A DNA stretch of 64,000 nucleotides, taken from NCBI GenBank assembly GCA_032718475.1, contig JAUCBJ010009091.1, positions 68,775-132,774 on the forward strand, read 5' to 3'. Origin of the DNA: Nemertoderma westbladi. Lineage: Eukaryota; Xenacoelomorpha; Nemertodermatida; Nemertodermatidae. Shown piece after piece: positions 54,666-64,000 of the stretch. The notes under the pieces are model-generated. The model made no database searches, was not told the origin of the DNA, and worked only from the letters and a program-made list of their open reading frames with translations. A program made the translations under genes and the position numbers. Each line of letters opens with the position of its first letter. The first letter of the stretch is position 1.

Positions 54666-55352
54666 CAATTTTTTTAAATAAGGGTTGTATGATAATTTTT
54701 TTTACTAAAAATGTTCTAGAACAAAAATATTTATCAACATTTGGTAGCTTATACGCGTTCTAATATAATATTTAACAATATTTATAATATTTATCAAAAT
54801 TTATAGCTAGCACTTCTTTTATAATATTTATTAAAAAAATAGCAACAACTAGCTAGTATAATAAATCTGGTAAATGGGTACCCAAGGTGTATTACATAAT
54901 GCCATTCACTTGCACTGTTGTAACCCATTGGTCGGGTCAGGTATTCTAGGTCATTGATCAAGAAAACTTGCCACCTCCATGCAGCATAAAGGAGGTGCCA
55001 CCTGTAGCTGCATCTGCATAGACCCTCTTACTAGGGCAAATCTGGTCCTGTAACTAGGACCCCCTTCGTTCTGGGATAAGGACGCCCTTGGTCCTGGATT
55101 AAGGACCCATATACTTGGCTGCAGGGGTATATGGCCTGACCAGGCAGATGGTGATCTACCAATGGCTGGTCAGGAGTAGAGTGTTCTCATGTCCACTCTG
55201 AGAGCACTTCACTGCGACCTGCACCTGGCAGCAAGGGTACAGGGCATGACCCAGCAGATGAGCTGCAACAGCCAATGGTGGGTCATGTGCGCCAGAGTAG
55301 ATATGGGTGATGGGCCTCATATCTGACTCCATTGCGACACCCACCCTGTGGA

Positions 55353-56450
55353 ATGGCAAACCAGGGTGTGGTATTTGCCCCGAGAGCTGACTCGGCAAAA
55401 AAGCACCCCCCAACCCCCACTATGGATTACATTAGCAATGCGGAGGTCCGGCCACTAGAGGCCAGTGGAATTACCGGACACAATCGGCCTCACAGGCGTC
55501 AGTTAACTCCTGACCGGCTGCCTGTATCACCCCCTACTGGAGAGAGAGCAACCAACAATTCTTTGAGTCCCTTTCCTGATGACCTTTCTGGCCCAAACCC
55601 TGGGTCACCAGGAAGGCCAGATTGTGATGGGGAGAGGGATTCTGGAGTTGGAGGCTACTCTCATGTTCCACCCCGACCAACAAAGCCATTGGTGAATCTG
55701 AGGCAAGTCACAAGACTAGCCTCAGTAAACACCCTAACACTCGGGTCCACAATGCGACAAGGTGAGCTGACTGCCTTGGCAGATAAGCTTTCTCTTAGCA
55801 CAGTGGGTGTTCAAGAGCACCGATTGCAGACTGGACAGACTGATGAGGTTCTGATTAAGGACATGGGGGCGGTTGGCGACTCGCCCTCGCGTCAGCAGAT
55901 GATAGTGGCAATGGTGGAATTGGTCTATTGATGAATCCAACTGCACATGCAGCATTGGACAAAATAGAATAAATCTCTAACAGCATCATCCGTTGCCACT
56001 TCTCATGTTCTGGAAGACTGGCTAAGAAGTTTCCTAAGGTGGTTCTGATTGTGTGCTACTCTCCAACTGGTGTTGCCCCTGTAGAGGAGGTGGAAAATTT
56101 CTACCACAATCTACAAGCAGCTACTGATGGACTGGATCAGCATGCATTCTTAACATTCCTGGGAGACTTTAATGCAAGTCTGCATCAATCACCTACATCG
56201 CCCTGGGTCTATAGCAATAGTGTTAACTGAAATTCTGTCCATCTTCAGGATTTTATCTCTGGAAATGGATTGTTTTCGGCTGGAACCTAGTTCAAGAAGC
56301 CAACTGGAAAGCTATGGACTCATAGTGGACCCAGTGGTCACAAGTCCCAGATAGACCATATTCTGTTTCGTAGGAAATACAGGAGCTCTATACAAGACTG
56401 TAATGCATTTACACTTCGACCCTTCTCCAGTGATCACAGCCTTATTGTGG
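55353..56450 (+). pseudogene. LINE ORF: 5' part and endonuclease, broken
   Basis: Starts at ATG 55353 (MANQGVVFAPRADS), a Pro/Ser/Arg-rich leader, then the endonuclease start LASVNTLTLGSTMRQGELT and STVGVQEHRL (the catalytic Glu). A frameshift near 55885 and an in-frame TAA near 55971 break it. It resumes with GGIGLLMNP, KVVLIVCYSPTG and FLTFLGDFNAS, then HKSQIDHILF and SSDHSLIVAK, the conserved SDH motif. All hallmark APE endonuclease blocks survive but in at least three frames. Confidence 0.82.
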
Positions 56451-58649
56451 CCAAGGTAAGACTTAGTCTGCGTGCTAGCAGAACAACGAAATCTGCCTTG
56501 CCGCGGCATGACTGGTCCTCTCTGTTGCAACAGCCAAGTGTGAGATCCAGCTTCACACTACAGCTGAGCAACAGGTATGAGGCTCTTGCCTCTGAGGCGG
56601 CAGATCACTGTGAGGGCTATACTGCCTTTACAGAAGCAGTTAAGTTAGCAGCTGCAGAAACAGTTCCTGTATACCCTCGAAACAGGAAAAGGGCCCCCTG
56701 GACTGACAACAAAATTCAGAAGTGCCGAAATGACCTTCATAAGGCGCAGAAAGAGTCCCGGCTCAAACAGACTACAGCGGCCAAGAATGCAGTTAAGGCT
56801 GCATCTAGGTCCCTGAACAGGCAGTACTCTGCTAATCTACAGGAGCTAATAAACCAACAGGTTGATGCCATCAATGATGCTGACGACAGCAGGCAATCAT
56901 CCCAGGCATGGAAATCGATCAATCTGCTTACTGGGCAGAAAAGCCAACCAACCACCAAGGTTAAGGCTGAATCACCAGCTGATCGCCTCAATGGTTGGAA
57001 AGCCCACTTTGAAAAGCTCCTCAATAATGACAGGGTATTGCCTGATAACTTTATAGAAGTAAAAGTGTCTGAGTCTGTACTTCCAGATATTCCCATTGGC
57101 GATATCTCCTTTGCAGAAGTGAAGGCTGCTGCAAAGAGCATTAAGACCAATCGTGCCAGTGGAGTAGATGGTGTTCCCCCTAAGGTCTTTAAAATACCTG
57201 AGTGTTTAAAGCTCATCTATCCCATCATAGTAGACATGTACCGAACAACAAGAGTCCCACAAGAAATGAAAACAAATAAGTTGGTGCCAGTTCCCAAGAA
57301 GGGCAACCTAACACTCTATGGTTCTTTTCGGGGAATCTCATTGATCTCGATTGCTGCAAAGCTATACAATAGGATTCTATTAAATCGCATCAGGGATCCC
57401 ATTGAGAGACTGCTCCGTGGAAATCAGAATGGGTTCCGTAAAGGTCGTGGGACCATGGAGCCCATTTTGGCACTTAGAAGGATAATTGAAGAGTTATCAA
57501 AAAAGAAAGACAGGCATCTGGCTGTTATCTTTGTTGACTTCTTCAAGGCTTTTGATTCAGTCTCTCGCTCACGTATGTTCAGCATACTTTCATTATATGG
57601 GATTCCTGATGAAATTATTGCAGCAATCAGATCAGTATATGATGGTTCGACAACATTTGTGTCAACTGTTGACGGTGACACAGAACCATTTGAAATGTTA
57701 AGGGGCGTCCTCCAAGGAGACACACTTGCACCATTCTTGTTCATTATTGTGGTTGACTATGTTCTACGCATGTCCTTAGATTATTATAATGATGATGGGG
57801 TGATGATAACTCCACCTACTGGCTCCAGAAGTCGAGGAAATCCTGCCAAGTACCTAACTGATCTAGACTTTGCTGATGACTTAGGAGTACTCTCAGAATC
57901 ATTAGAGGGAGCCCAACGGCTCCTCAGCTCATTAGAACATGCTGCTTCTAGTGTTGGTCTTTTTATTAACTCCAGAAAGACCAAAATTCTGACAGTTAAC
58001 TTTGAAAGTCCTCGGGCAAGTCTCTGATCGGATGAGCATAAGGTCAAAGGATGGTATGCTTGAGCATGTGGACGACTTCTGTTACCTGGGATCATGGATC
58101 CGGAAGTCAGGTGAGGACCTTCGAATACGTAAGGGAAAGGCATGGGCAGCCTTGAATAGGCTTTCCAGGATTTGGAAGTCACCGAGAATTAATCGGAAAC
58201 TTAAGGTCCGATTATTTAGAGCAGCAGTAGTTCCAGTACTCCTCTACGGGAGTCCATGCTGGGCTCTAACTGCTGAGGACACCAAATCTCTGGATGGCAC
58301 ATTCACAAGAATGCTACGCCGGGTTCATTGTGTCAAGTACAATGCACACATCTCCAACCAGACACTATATAACATTGGAGGTGTCTCATTGGTTCCCCCA
58401 AGCTTGACACTAGAACAAAATCGCCTCCGCTTTGCAGGACATTGCTTTCGCCGTGAGGACCAGCCAGTGCATAATCTTGTACTTTGGCAGCCTCATGGAG
58501 TGAATAAGCATGGTGGACAGCCCATGACTTTCTTGAGACGCATCTTAAAGGACACTGGCCTTAAAGATGCGGATGATCTAGCAAATGTCATGGGTGATAG
58601 GGAGTTGTGGCGGTGCAATTTTGTTGACAAGCCGGCACAGCATTCTTAA
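56451..58649 (+). pseudogene. LINE ORF: reverse transcriptase part, one frameshift
   Basis: Open from the endonuclease end to 58027, then shifted, then open to 58649. It contains the linker, ASGVDGVPPKVF, PVPKKGNLTLYGSFRGISL, NQNGFRKGRGTMEPI, motif A VIFVDFFKAFDS, LRGVLQGDTLAPFLF and the catalytic DLDFADDLGVL, then VGLFINSRKTKILT. After the shift near 58010 the C-terminal part reads DDFCYLGSWIRKSG, LLYGSPCWALTAEDTKS and RLRFAGHCFRR. The comparable site in the 52.6-kb copy is in frame, so this is a local defect. The frame has no start codon of its own. Confidence 0.88.
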
Positions 58650-58734
58650 AAATGCAGCTGCAATGCAGCATGCCGCTCCAAGTATGCACTGCAATATTGT
58701 TCCATAATTCTAAATAAAATGCTCCAGTAAAATG

Positions 58735-59569
58735 CAATATTTTTACTCTCGAATTTTTTCAACACTCGATATTTTTCAACACTCGATATTTTTCAACACT
58801 CAATATTTTTCAACACTCGATATTTTTCAACACTCAATATTTTTCAATACTCTAAATTTTTCAACGCTCGATATTTTTCAACACTCGATATTTTTCAACA
58901 GTCGATATTTTTCAACACTCGATATTTTTCAACACTCGATATTTTTCAACAGTCGATATTTTTCAACACTCGATATTTTTCAACACTCGATATTTTTACT
59001 CTCGATATTTTTCAACACTCGATATTTTTCAACACTCGATATTTTTTCTCTCGATATTTTTACTCTCGATATTTTTACTCTCGATATTTTTCAACACTCG
59101 ATATTTTTCAACACTCGATATTTTTACTCTCGATATTTTTACTCTCGATATTTTTCAACACTCGATATTTTTCAACACTCGATATTTTTACTCTCGATAT
59201 TTTTCAACACTCGATATTTTTACTCTCGATATTTTTCAACACTCGATATTTTTCAACACTCAATATTTTTACTCTCGATATTTTTCAACACTCGATATTT
59301 TTACTCTCGATATTTTTCAACACTCGATATTTTTACTCTCGATATTTTTCAACACTCGATATTTTCACTCTCGATATTTTTCAACACTCGATATTTTTCA
59401 ACACTCGTTATTTTCGATATTTTTCATCTCGTGTTATTTTTACTCTCGATATTTTTTAATCACGTTAATTTTCAACACTCGTTATTTTTACTCTCGATAT
59501 TTTTACTCTCGTTATTTTTACTCTCGATATTTTTCAAGACTCGATATTTTTCACCATTACCGGTTAACC
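58735..59569 (-). repeat. Right satellite arm (atatcgag repeats, inverted)
   Basis: Units actctcgatattttt and caacactcgatattttt in mixed order, the reverse complement of the left arm, ending with taccggttaacc. It is about twice as long as the left arm. Confidence 0.9.
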
Positions 59570-60600
59570 TTACTCTTAATAATGAGAGGGTGGGTTGTGT
59601 GTGGAGCTTGCTCTAATGCACATGAACGTCAGACCGTAGTATCGGTCTGTGATATCATCATTATGCTATGCTATGAACGAGGAATTCTGTTAAGGTCGTT
59701 TCACGATCAATTTCGCGGTCTTCAGTTGGAGCTCTACAAACCAAATTTGTGTCCGGAAACCAACGTTTTTAATTTTGCGGTGACAGCGTTCTGAAATCAC
59801 AGAGTTCTCACCGCAAAGTGTCCCTGTAAACCTTATGCTCATCACTGTTTGTAAAAATAAACCGTCTTGTGGAGGAGAAAATAACATAATTTTTAAAGAA
59901 TTCATTTATTACCGAATTATTGTAAGATAAAAATAAACATTGCTCTTTATAACCCGGAAGGATATAAATTGTAGAATATAATTGCTCGGTTAACCAGTTA
60001 TACTCCAAAATTTAGTGAAAATTCAGAGAAAGAACTTTTAAATCATTATGCACGAATGCAGTAGGCCTACGTACTCTAAGCACCCGACCTTCACTTCAGA
60101 CATTCAACAGTGTATGAGTCGAACAGTTACCAGTATGCTTTAGATTGGTAGCGGAATACTACTGGTAGTGTATTGGAATAGGATTTAAAAAAGTAGGAAT
60201 TATTATACAGTAAATAACTGTCTAATGTAATTATTGTACGGCACACAATGTTATATGCTGATTACAGATTAAAATCCTTAGATAGGTGCTAGCTGCCGTT
60301 GCCGAATACTGCTGTACATAGTAATAGAGTGATAGATAACTTATAAGTAGAGTTAACTGGAAAGTATGTTCAATCTGCACAAAACCTATAGTAGCTAATA
60401 AGATAAAGAGAATGCAAATTAAAATATCTATAGAAAGATTAAACAAAAATGTGATGAATTTATTAATTTCTAATTAGGGATCGTTTAATAGAATATTTTT
60501 TGTTTTTTTTAAGTGTTTTTTAAGTTGTTTGTTGGAGGAATCAGCGGAATAAGCCCAGAGTAACAATGGTCTAGTGTCCACATAGGCGTAGGTAATCAAT
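59570..60600. other. Intergenic, nothing recognised
   Basis: AT-rich. A second ggttaaccagttata occurs near 59990, resembling the tip of the foldback-like structure. Otherwise featureless. Confidence 0.45.
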
Positions 60601-60629
60601 CCTCTTCCTCGGGCATCCCAGCGAAGTCG

Positions 60630-60836
60630 CTAATGATCCTCCCGTATACCAGATCCGATTTTGACGATACTCCTGTCGAGTACGGCCTTTGGTAACATCC
60701 TAGCTTCTATATTACAAGCTAGGTCCATGGATTTTACTATCCGCTTTATCATAGCGTGTCGTTGTGTTTTCCTTTCTGGCATCGGCATCTTACAATCGCT
60801 CCGTTGTCGGCTGAAGACGTGTAGCACTCCATCTGG
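60630..60836 (-). pseudogene. Coding-like remnant beyond the LINE fragment
   Basis: About 69 codons open on minus (DGVLHVFSRQRSDCKM, MIKRIVKSMDLACN) directly after the LINE fragment. It is basic in composition, like the BEL/Pao extra ORF, and could be its interrupted end. I see no clear alignment, so this is only a positional guess. Confidence 0.25.
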
Positions 60837-62299
60837 CACTTTCAAAGTTAACTGCCAAATTTTGGTCTTTCTAGAGTTATTAAAAAGACCAACACTAGAA
60901 GCAGCATGTTCTAATGAACTGAGGAGCCATTGGGCTCCCTCTAGTGATACTGAGAATACTCCTAAGTCATCACCAAAGTCTAGATCAGTTAGGTACTTGC
61001 ATTAGTTAGGCATGATTTCCTCGACTTCTGGAGCCAGTAGGCAGAGTTATCATCACCCCATCATCATTATTACAATTATTATATACAATTATGAACAAGA
61101 ATGGTGCAAGTGTGTCTCCCTGGAGGACGCCCCATAACACTTAAAATGGTTCTGTGTCACCATCAACAGTAGACCCAAATGTTGTCAAACCATCGTATAC
61201 TGATCTGATTGCTACAATAATTCATCATGAATCCCATATAATGAAATTATGCTGAACATATGTGAACGAGAGACTTAATCAAAGGCCTTGAAGAAGTCAA
61301 CAAAGATAACAGCCAGATGCCTGTCTTTCTTTTTGATAACTCTTCAATTATCCTTCTAAGTGCCAAAATGGGCTCCAGGGTCCCACGACCTTTACGGAAC
61401 CCATTCTGATTTCCACGGAGCAGTCTCTCAATGGGATCCCTGATGCGATTTAATATAATTCTATTGTATAGCTTTGCAGCAATCGAGATCAATGAGATTC
61501 CCCGAAAAGAACCAGAGTGTTAGGTTGCCCTTCTTGGGAACTGGCACCAACTTATTTGTTTTCATTTCTTGTGGGACTCTTGTTATTCGGTACATGTCTA
61601 ATATGATGGGGTAGATGATCTTTAAACACTCAGGTATTTTAAAGACCTCAGGGGAACACCATCTACTCCACTGGCACGATTGGTCTTAATGCTCATTGCA
61701 GCAGCCTTCACTTCTGCAAAGGAGATATCACCAATGGGGATATCTGGGAGTACAGACTCAGACACTTTTACTTCTATAAAGTTATCAGGCAATACCCTGT
61801 CATTATTGAGGAGCTTTTCAACGTGGGCCTTCCAACCATTGAGGCGATCGGCTGGTGATTCAGCCTTAACCTTGGCTGGCTTGGTTGGTTGGCATTTCCG
61901 ACCAGTAAGCAAGTTGATCGATTTCCATGCCTGGGATGATTGCCTCCTGGTGTCAACATCATTGATGACATCAACCTGTTGGTTTATTAGCTCCTGTAGA
62001 TTAACAGAGTACTGCCTGTTCTGGGACCTATATGCAACCTTAACAGCATTCTTGGCAGCTGTAGTCTGTTTGAGTCGGGACACTTTCTGCGCCTTATATA
62101 TGTCATTTCGGCACTTTTGAATTTTGTTGTCAGTCCAAGGGGCCCTTTTCCTGTTTCGAGGGTATACATGTACTGTTTCTGCAGCTGCTAACTTAACTGC
62201 TTCTGTGAAGGCAGTATAGCCCTCACAGTGATCTGCCGCCACAGAGGCAAGAACCTCATACCTGTTGCTCAGCTGTAGCGTGAAGCTGGATCTCACACT
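60837..62299 (-). mobile_element. Internal LINE fragment (-)
   Basis: Matches the LINE from about 56535 to 58007 on the opposite strand. It includes SFTLQLSNRYEVLAS, RASGVDGVPL, the GFRKGRGT block and the FADD region, broken by several frameshifts and stops. It lacks both the LINE 5' end and its 3' end, which is unusual for target-primed insertion. It lies between parts of the second BEL/Pao element. Confidence 0.82.
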
Positions 62300-62308
62300 A
62301 TTACATTA

Positions 62309-62924
62309 TCACATTATATAGGAAAGAGCTTCCAGCTTCTCCTGTGTCGACTTGTTGGATTCGTCTACTACCATACTGTAGACGTCCGGTTTGACTAGTT
62401 TGGGTTCGTAAATCACAATCTCGCCCGCGTTCGGTCCACTCATCTTAAACGAGTGATATGGATTCATCAAGGGGACATCAATCCGCCTTCTTGATAATGC
62501 AGACTCTGGTTGTTTGGGCATCGCGCTAATATCGGCTCGGGGTTCTCTGGGTTCAAGCGCATCGCATACGAATCGCGTTGTCTTGCGCACGCATACATCC
62601 TCCACATTTATAGAACAGTTTATAAATGGAGAACGCTTCCTTAGTCTCTGGGTCCGCTCCTCAAGGCGTCTATAAAGGTGCATCCCCTCGAATTCGTCCC
62701 TAGCTGCAGGCAAGGGCTCACTAGCCGTCAAATATTGCAGCATGTGATATAATCTGCGTATCTCTGTGTCAGGGTTCCTCGCAAATGTCGCTGGTGTCGC
62801 ACAACGCATCGTAGGGGTATAATGCATTAAACTCCGCGCGTAACTCCTCCGTTCTCTTATTATAAGCGTCTAGTCACTGTCGCGTAACGTTGGGTTCCTC
62901 CTTGGACTTTGCGAGCTTAGCCAT
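62309..62924 (-). pseudogene. Decayed homologue of the BEL/Pao extra ORF
   Basis: The main open part is 62827-62309 (172 codons in frame). Upstream an ATG at 62924 starts MAKLAKSKEEPNVTRQ, and other frames show LDAYNKRTEELRAEFNAL, so at least two frameshifts separate the start from the rest. It resembles residues about 180-320 of the 376-aa ORF at 38318-39448: LQYLTASEPLPAA with MMYLTADRPLPVV, RRRIDVPLM with RRSLNKPMI, and KPDVYSM with PPELYSL. The Cys cluster is only partly kept. It ends near the LINE fragment, which appears to have interrupted it. Confidence 0.6.
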
Positions 62925-63776
62925 GATCCCGACTCATTCTTACCATGATCTCGACTCCAAACACGCAAAAGTTCTTGGCCCCATATCGGTTGAACGGTGC
63001 CTGGTGCTCCTGTTCCTGCGTGAATCCCTGTCGTTGTTCTTTATGAATCCTCTCTGCCATTATATACGCGTATATCGGTTACATATCATTACGTTTATCC
63101 TATACCGTTGTGTTCTACTAGAGGAAGCACAAACAGAGGTTAGATGTGAGGGGACTTCGAGTTTTGTCGGCTTTTGGCTCAACTTTGCTCTAAAACCCCT
63201 ATCCATTTGCCCAATATTTCGGGTTCTGTGTGATTTCGCACTGGCTCCTAATCCAAAAAATGTGCCAATAAAAAACAATTTCGGGCAAACTAGCCGTGAG
63301 TTTAAAATACTCACTTTTTATTCCCAAACTACTTTTCCAAAAAATAAAGCAGTCGAGAATTAGTTAAACTAAAAAATAATAGACACGACTTTAGAACAAG
63401 GCCGATTTTATTTTCTAAAAAATATCATATCAGTAGGCTCGCAAGCCTTCCATCCGCTCTTGTCCCTCCCTAATTTTGGTTCCATCCGACCATATCCTGG
63501 AATCCGTCCACTGGAGAATCGTTTTCTTAAAAAATTCTAAATCCAAATGGATTATCTAAAATTTTTAAAATTGTCTCACTTGTGGGTTCCAAGAGGAATT
63601 CCATTCCTTCTGTACACACAATCCCGCTCCTATGTGATGCATAAGGGTACTACCCTCAATGTTCACATATAAAGACAATGGAATTCCACCACTGTTTCTA
63701 AACTACAGTGACTACAGGAATACAGTGTACAGGAATGCGGTAGGACTATGTGGCGACCAGTACGGGTCCCACATCT
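62925..63776. other. Non-coding part of the second BEL/Pao element
   Basis: Region between the pol stop and the extra ORF remnant. Short frames on both strands have no recognisable content. Confidence 0.45.
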
Positions 63777-64000
63777 CTACTTACGAATGTTACGTGGTTT
63801 TGGTGGAGATTTGTAATCTCCTGTCTCGTTTCTAGTCTCTTCAAGGAGCACGAGACGCTGTACCGGTCTGTCTACAGTATGTCCGTCTATTGTCTGTACA
63901 GAAACAGTCCGTATTACACCACCAGATGTTGGGTGTGTGGCCAAAATGACTCCCATCAACCAAAACCGTCTTTCAAGTTGGTTTCCACCAATAATACGTG
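63777..64000 (-). CDS. BEL/Pao pol, C-terminal end (partial)
   Basis: Open to the window edge on minus. It reads NQLERRFWLMGVILATHP, then GVIRTVSVQTIDGH and the end block RPVQRLVLLEE. The pattern W-x-G-x-I ... R-V-x-V-T/Q ... RPV-RL-LLE is that of the DUF5641-like domain closing BEL/Pao polyproteins (the intact copy here has RPVGRLCLLE). The rest of the gene lies right of the window. Confidence 0.8.
   Translation of the reverse strand, partial: RIIGGNQLERRFWLMGVILATHPTSGGVIRTVSVQTIDGHTVDRPVQRLVLLEETRNETGDYKSPPKPRNIRK

Larger units (their letters stand above)
54880..58705 (+). mobile_element. Near full-length, decayed LINE
   Basis: The longest copy of the window's LINE family. A 5' UTR-like stretch from about 54880 is followed by an endonuclease-reverse transcriptase ORF, then a 3' UTR ending gcaatgcagcatgccg. 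The left limit is approximate. It encodes one main ORF with APE-type endonuclease followed by RT; the lineage resembles RTE/CR1-type elements, but the clade is not determined here. Four other copies or fragments lie in the window. Confidence 0.85.
54202..59569. mobile_element. Foldback-like structure with satellite arms
   Basis: Both ends read inward ggttaaccggt followed by gaaaaatatcga and tandem atatcgag units: left 54202-54665, right 58735-59569 in inverted orientation. A LINE occupies most of the interior. Long inverted arms made of short tandem repeats are the hallmark of foldback elements. No clear target duplication was found, and the LINE may have inserted later. Confidence 0.6.
60837..64000 (-). 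mobile_element. Second BEL/Pao element (partial)
   Basis: The pol C-terminus at the window edge (63777-64000), about 0.85 kb of non-coding DNA, a decayed homologue of the extra ORF (62309-62924), and then the LINE fragment. The order pol, gap, extra ORF is the same as in the intact element at 36.7-52.6 kb. LTRs are not identifiable in the window, so the limits are approximate. Confidence 0.65.

Noticed and set aside
54204-54668. Tyr/Phe/Ser-rich frame on minus, and a similar 294-codon frame at 58732-59616 on plus
   Set aside because: Translations of the atatcgag satellite arms, with low-complexity repeats only.
1-64000. tRNA or rRNA genes
   Set aside because: None was recognised by eye on either strand; a tRNAscan-type search could still find one.

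Overview
This is a piece of animal nuclear genome. The evidence is intron-split genes with GT-AG junctions, two recognisable metazoan genes, and a wide range of animal-type retroelements and minisatellites. BEL/Pao, Ty3/gypsy, Penelope-like and LINE elements together with a complete Nkx2.2/vnd-type gene suggest an invertebrate, perhaps marine; I cannot name the species from the sequence.

Host genes. Positions 369-5041 (+) hold the last three coding exons of a gamma-tubulin complex component 3 gene (TUBGCP3) whose 5' part lies left of the window. Positions 20377-13310 (-) hold a complete three-exon NK2-class homeobox gene, best matched to Nkx2.2/vnd. It has an N-terminal TN motif, a homeodomain split over all three exons, and an NK2-specific domain in the last exon; its 147-bp middle exon (18677-18823) is easy to miss. 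The two genes converge. A 97-bp tandem duplication spans the exon 1 splice donor of the homeobox gene.

Repeats among the host genes. There are minisatellites of 24, 39, 15, about 29, 19 and 15 bp. A 3.7-kb, 15-bp array (9158-12838) abuts inverted-repeat arms (7450-7648 and 8931-9147). Two copies of a short hAT-like element carry long G/C homopolymers and perfect 8-bp target duplications (6379-6533 and 18122-18384).

Mobile-element half (26-64 kb). A 5'-truncated LINE (-) at 26170-31783 is split by an apparently intact Ty3/gypsy element (26613-31759). A 5'-truncated Penelope-like element with a GIY-YIG domain lies at 33409-35598; its inverted terminal arms carry a hammerhead-ribozyme-like motif. 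Another LINE copy (+) is split by a 16-kb BEL/Pao element (36659-52646, minus strand), which has near-identical 1.18-kb LTRs, an uninterrupted 2699-aa Gag-Pol and an extra ORF downstream of pol. A nearly full-length but decayed LINE (about 54880-58705) sits between two satellite arrays in inverted orientation (54202-59569), a foldback-like structure. At the right edge a second BEL/Pao element (minus strand) shows the end of its pol (63777-64000) followed by a decayed homologue of the same extra ORF (62309-62924) and then a LINE fragment (60837-62299). Finding the same unrecognised ORF downstream of pol in two separate BEL/Pao elements is the best candidate here for an undescribed component.
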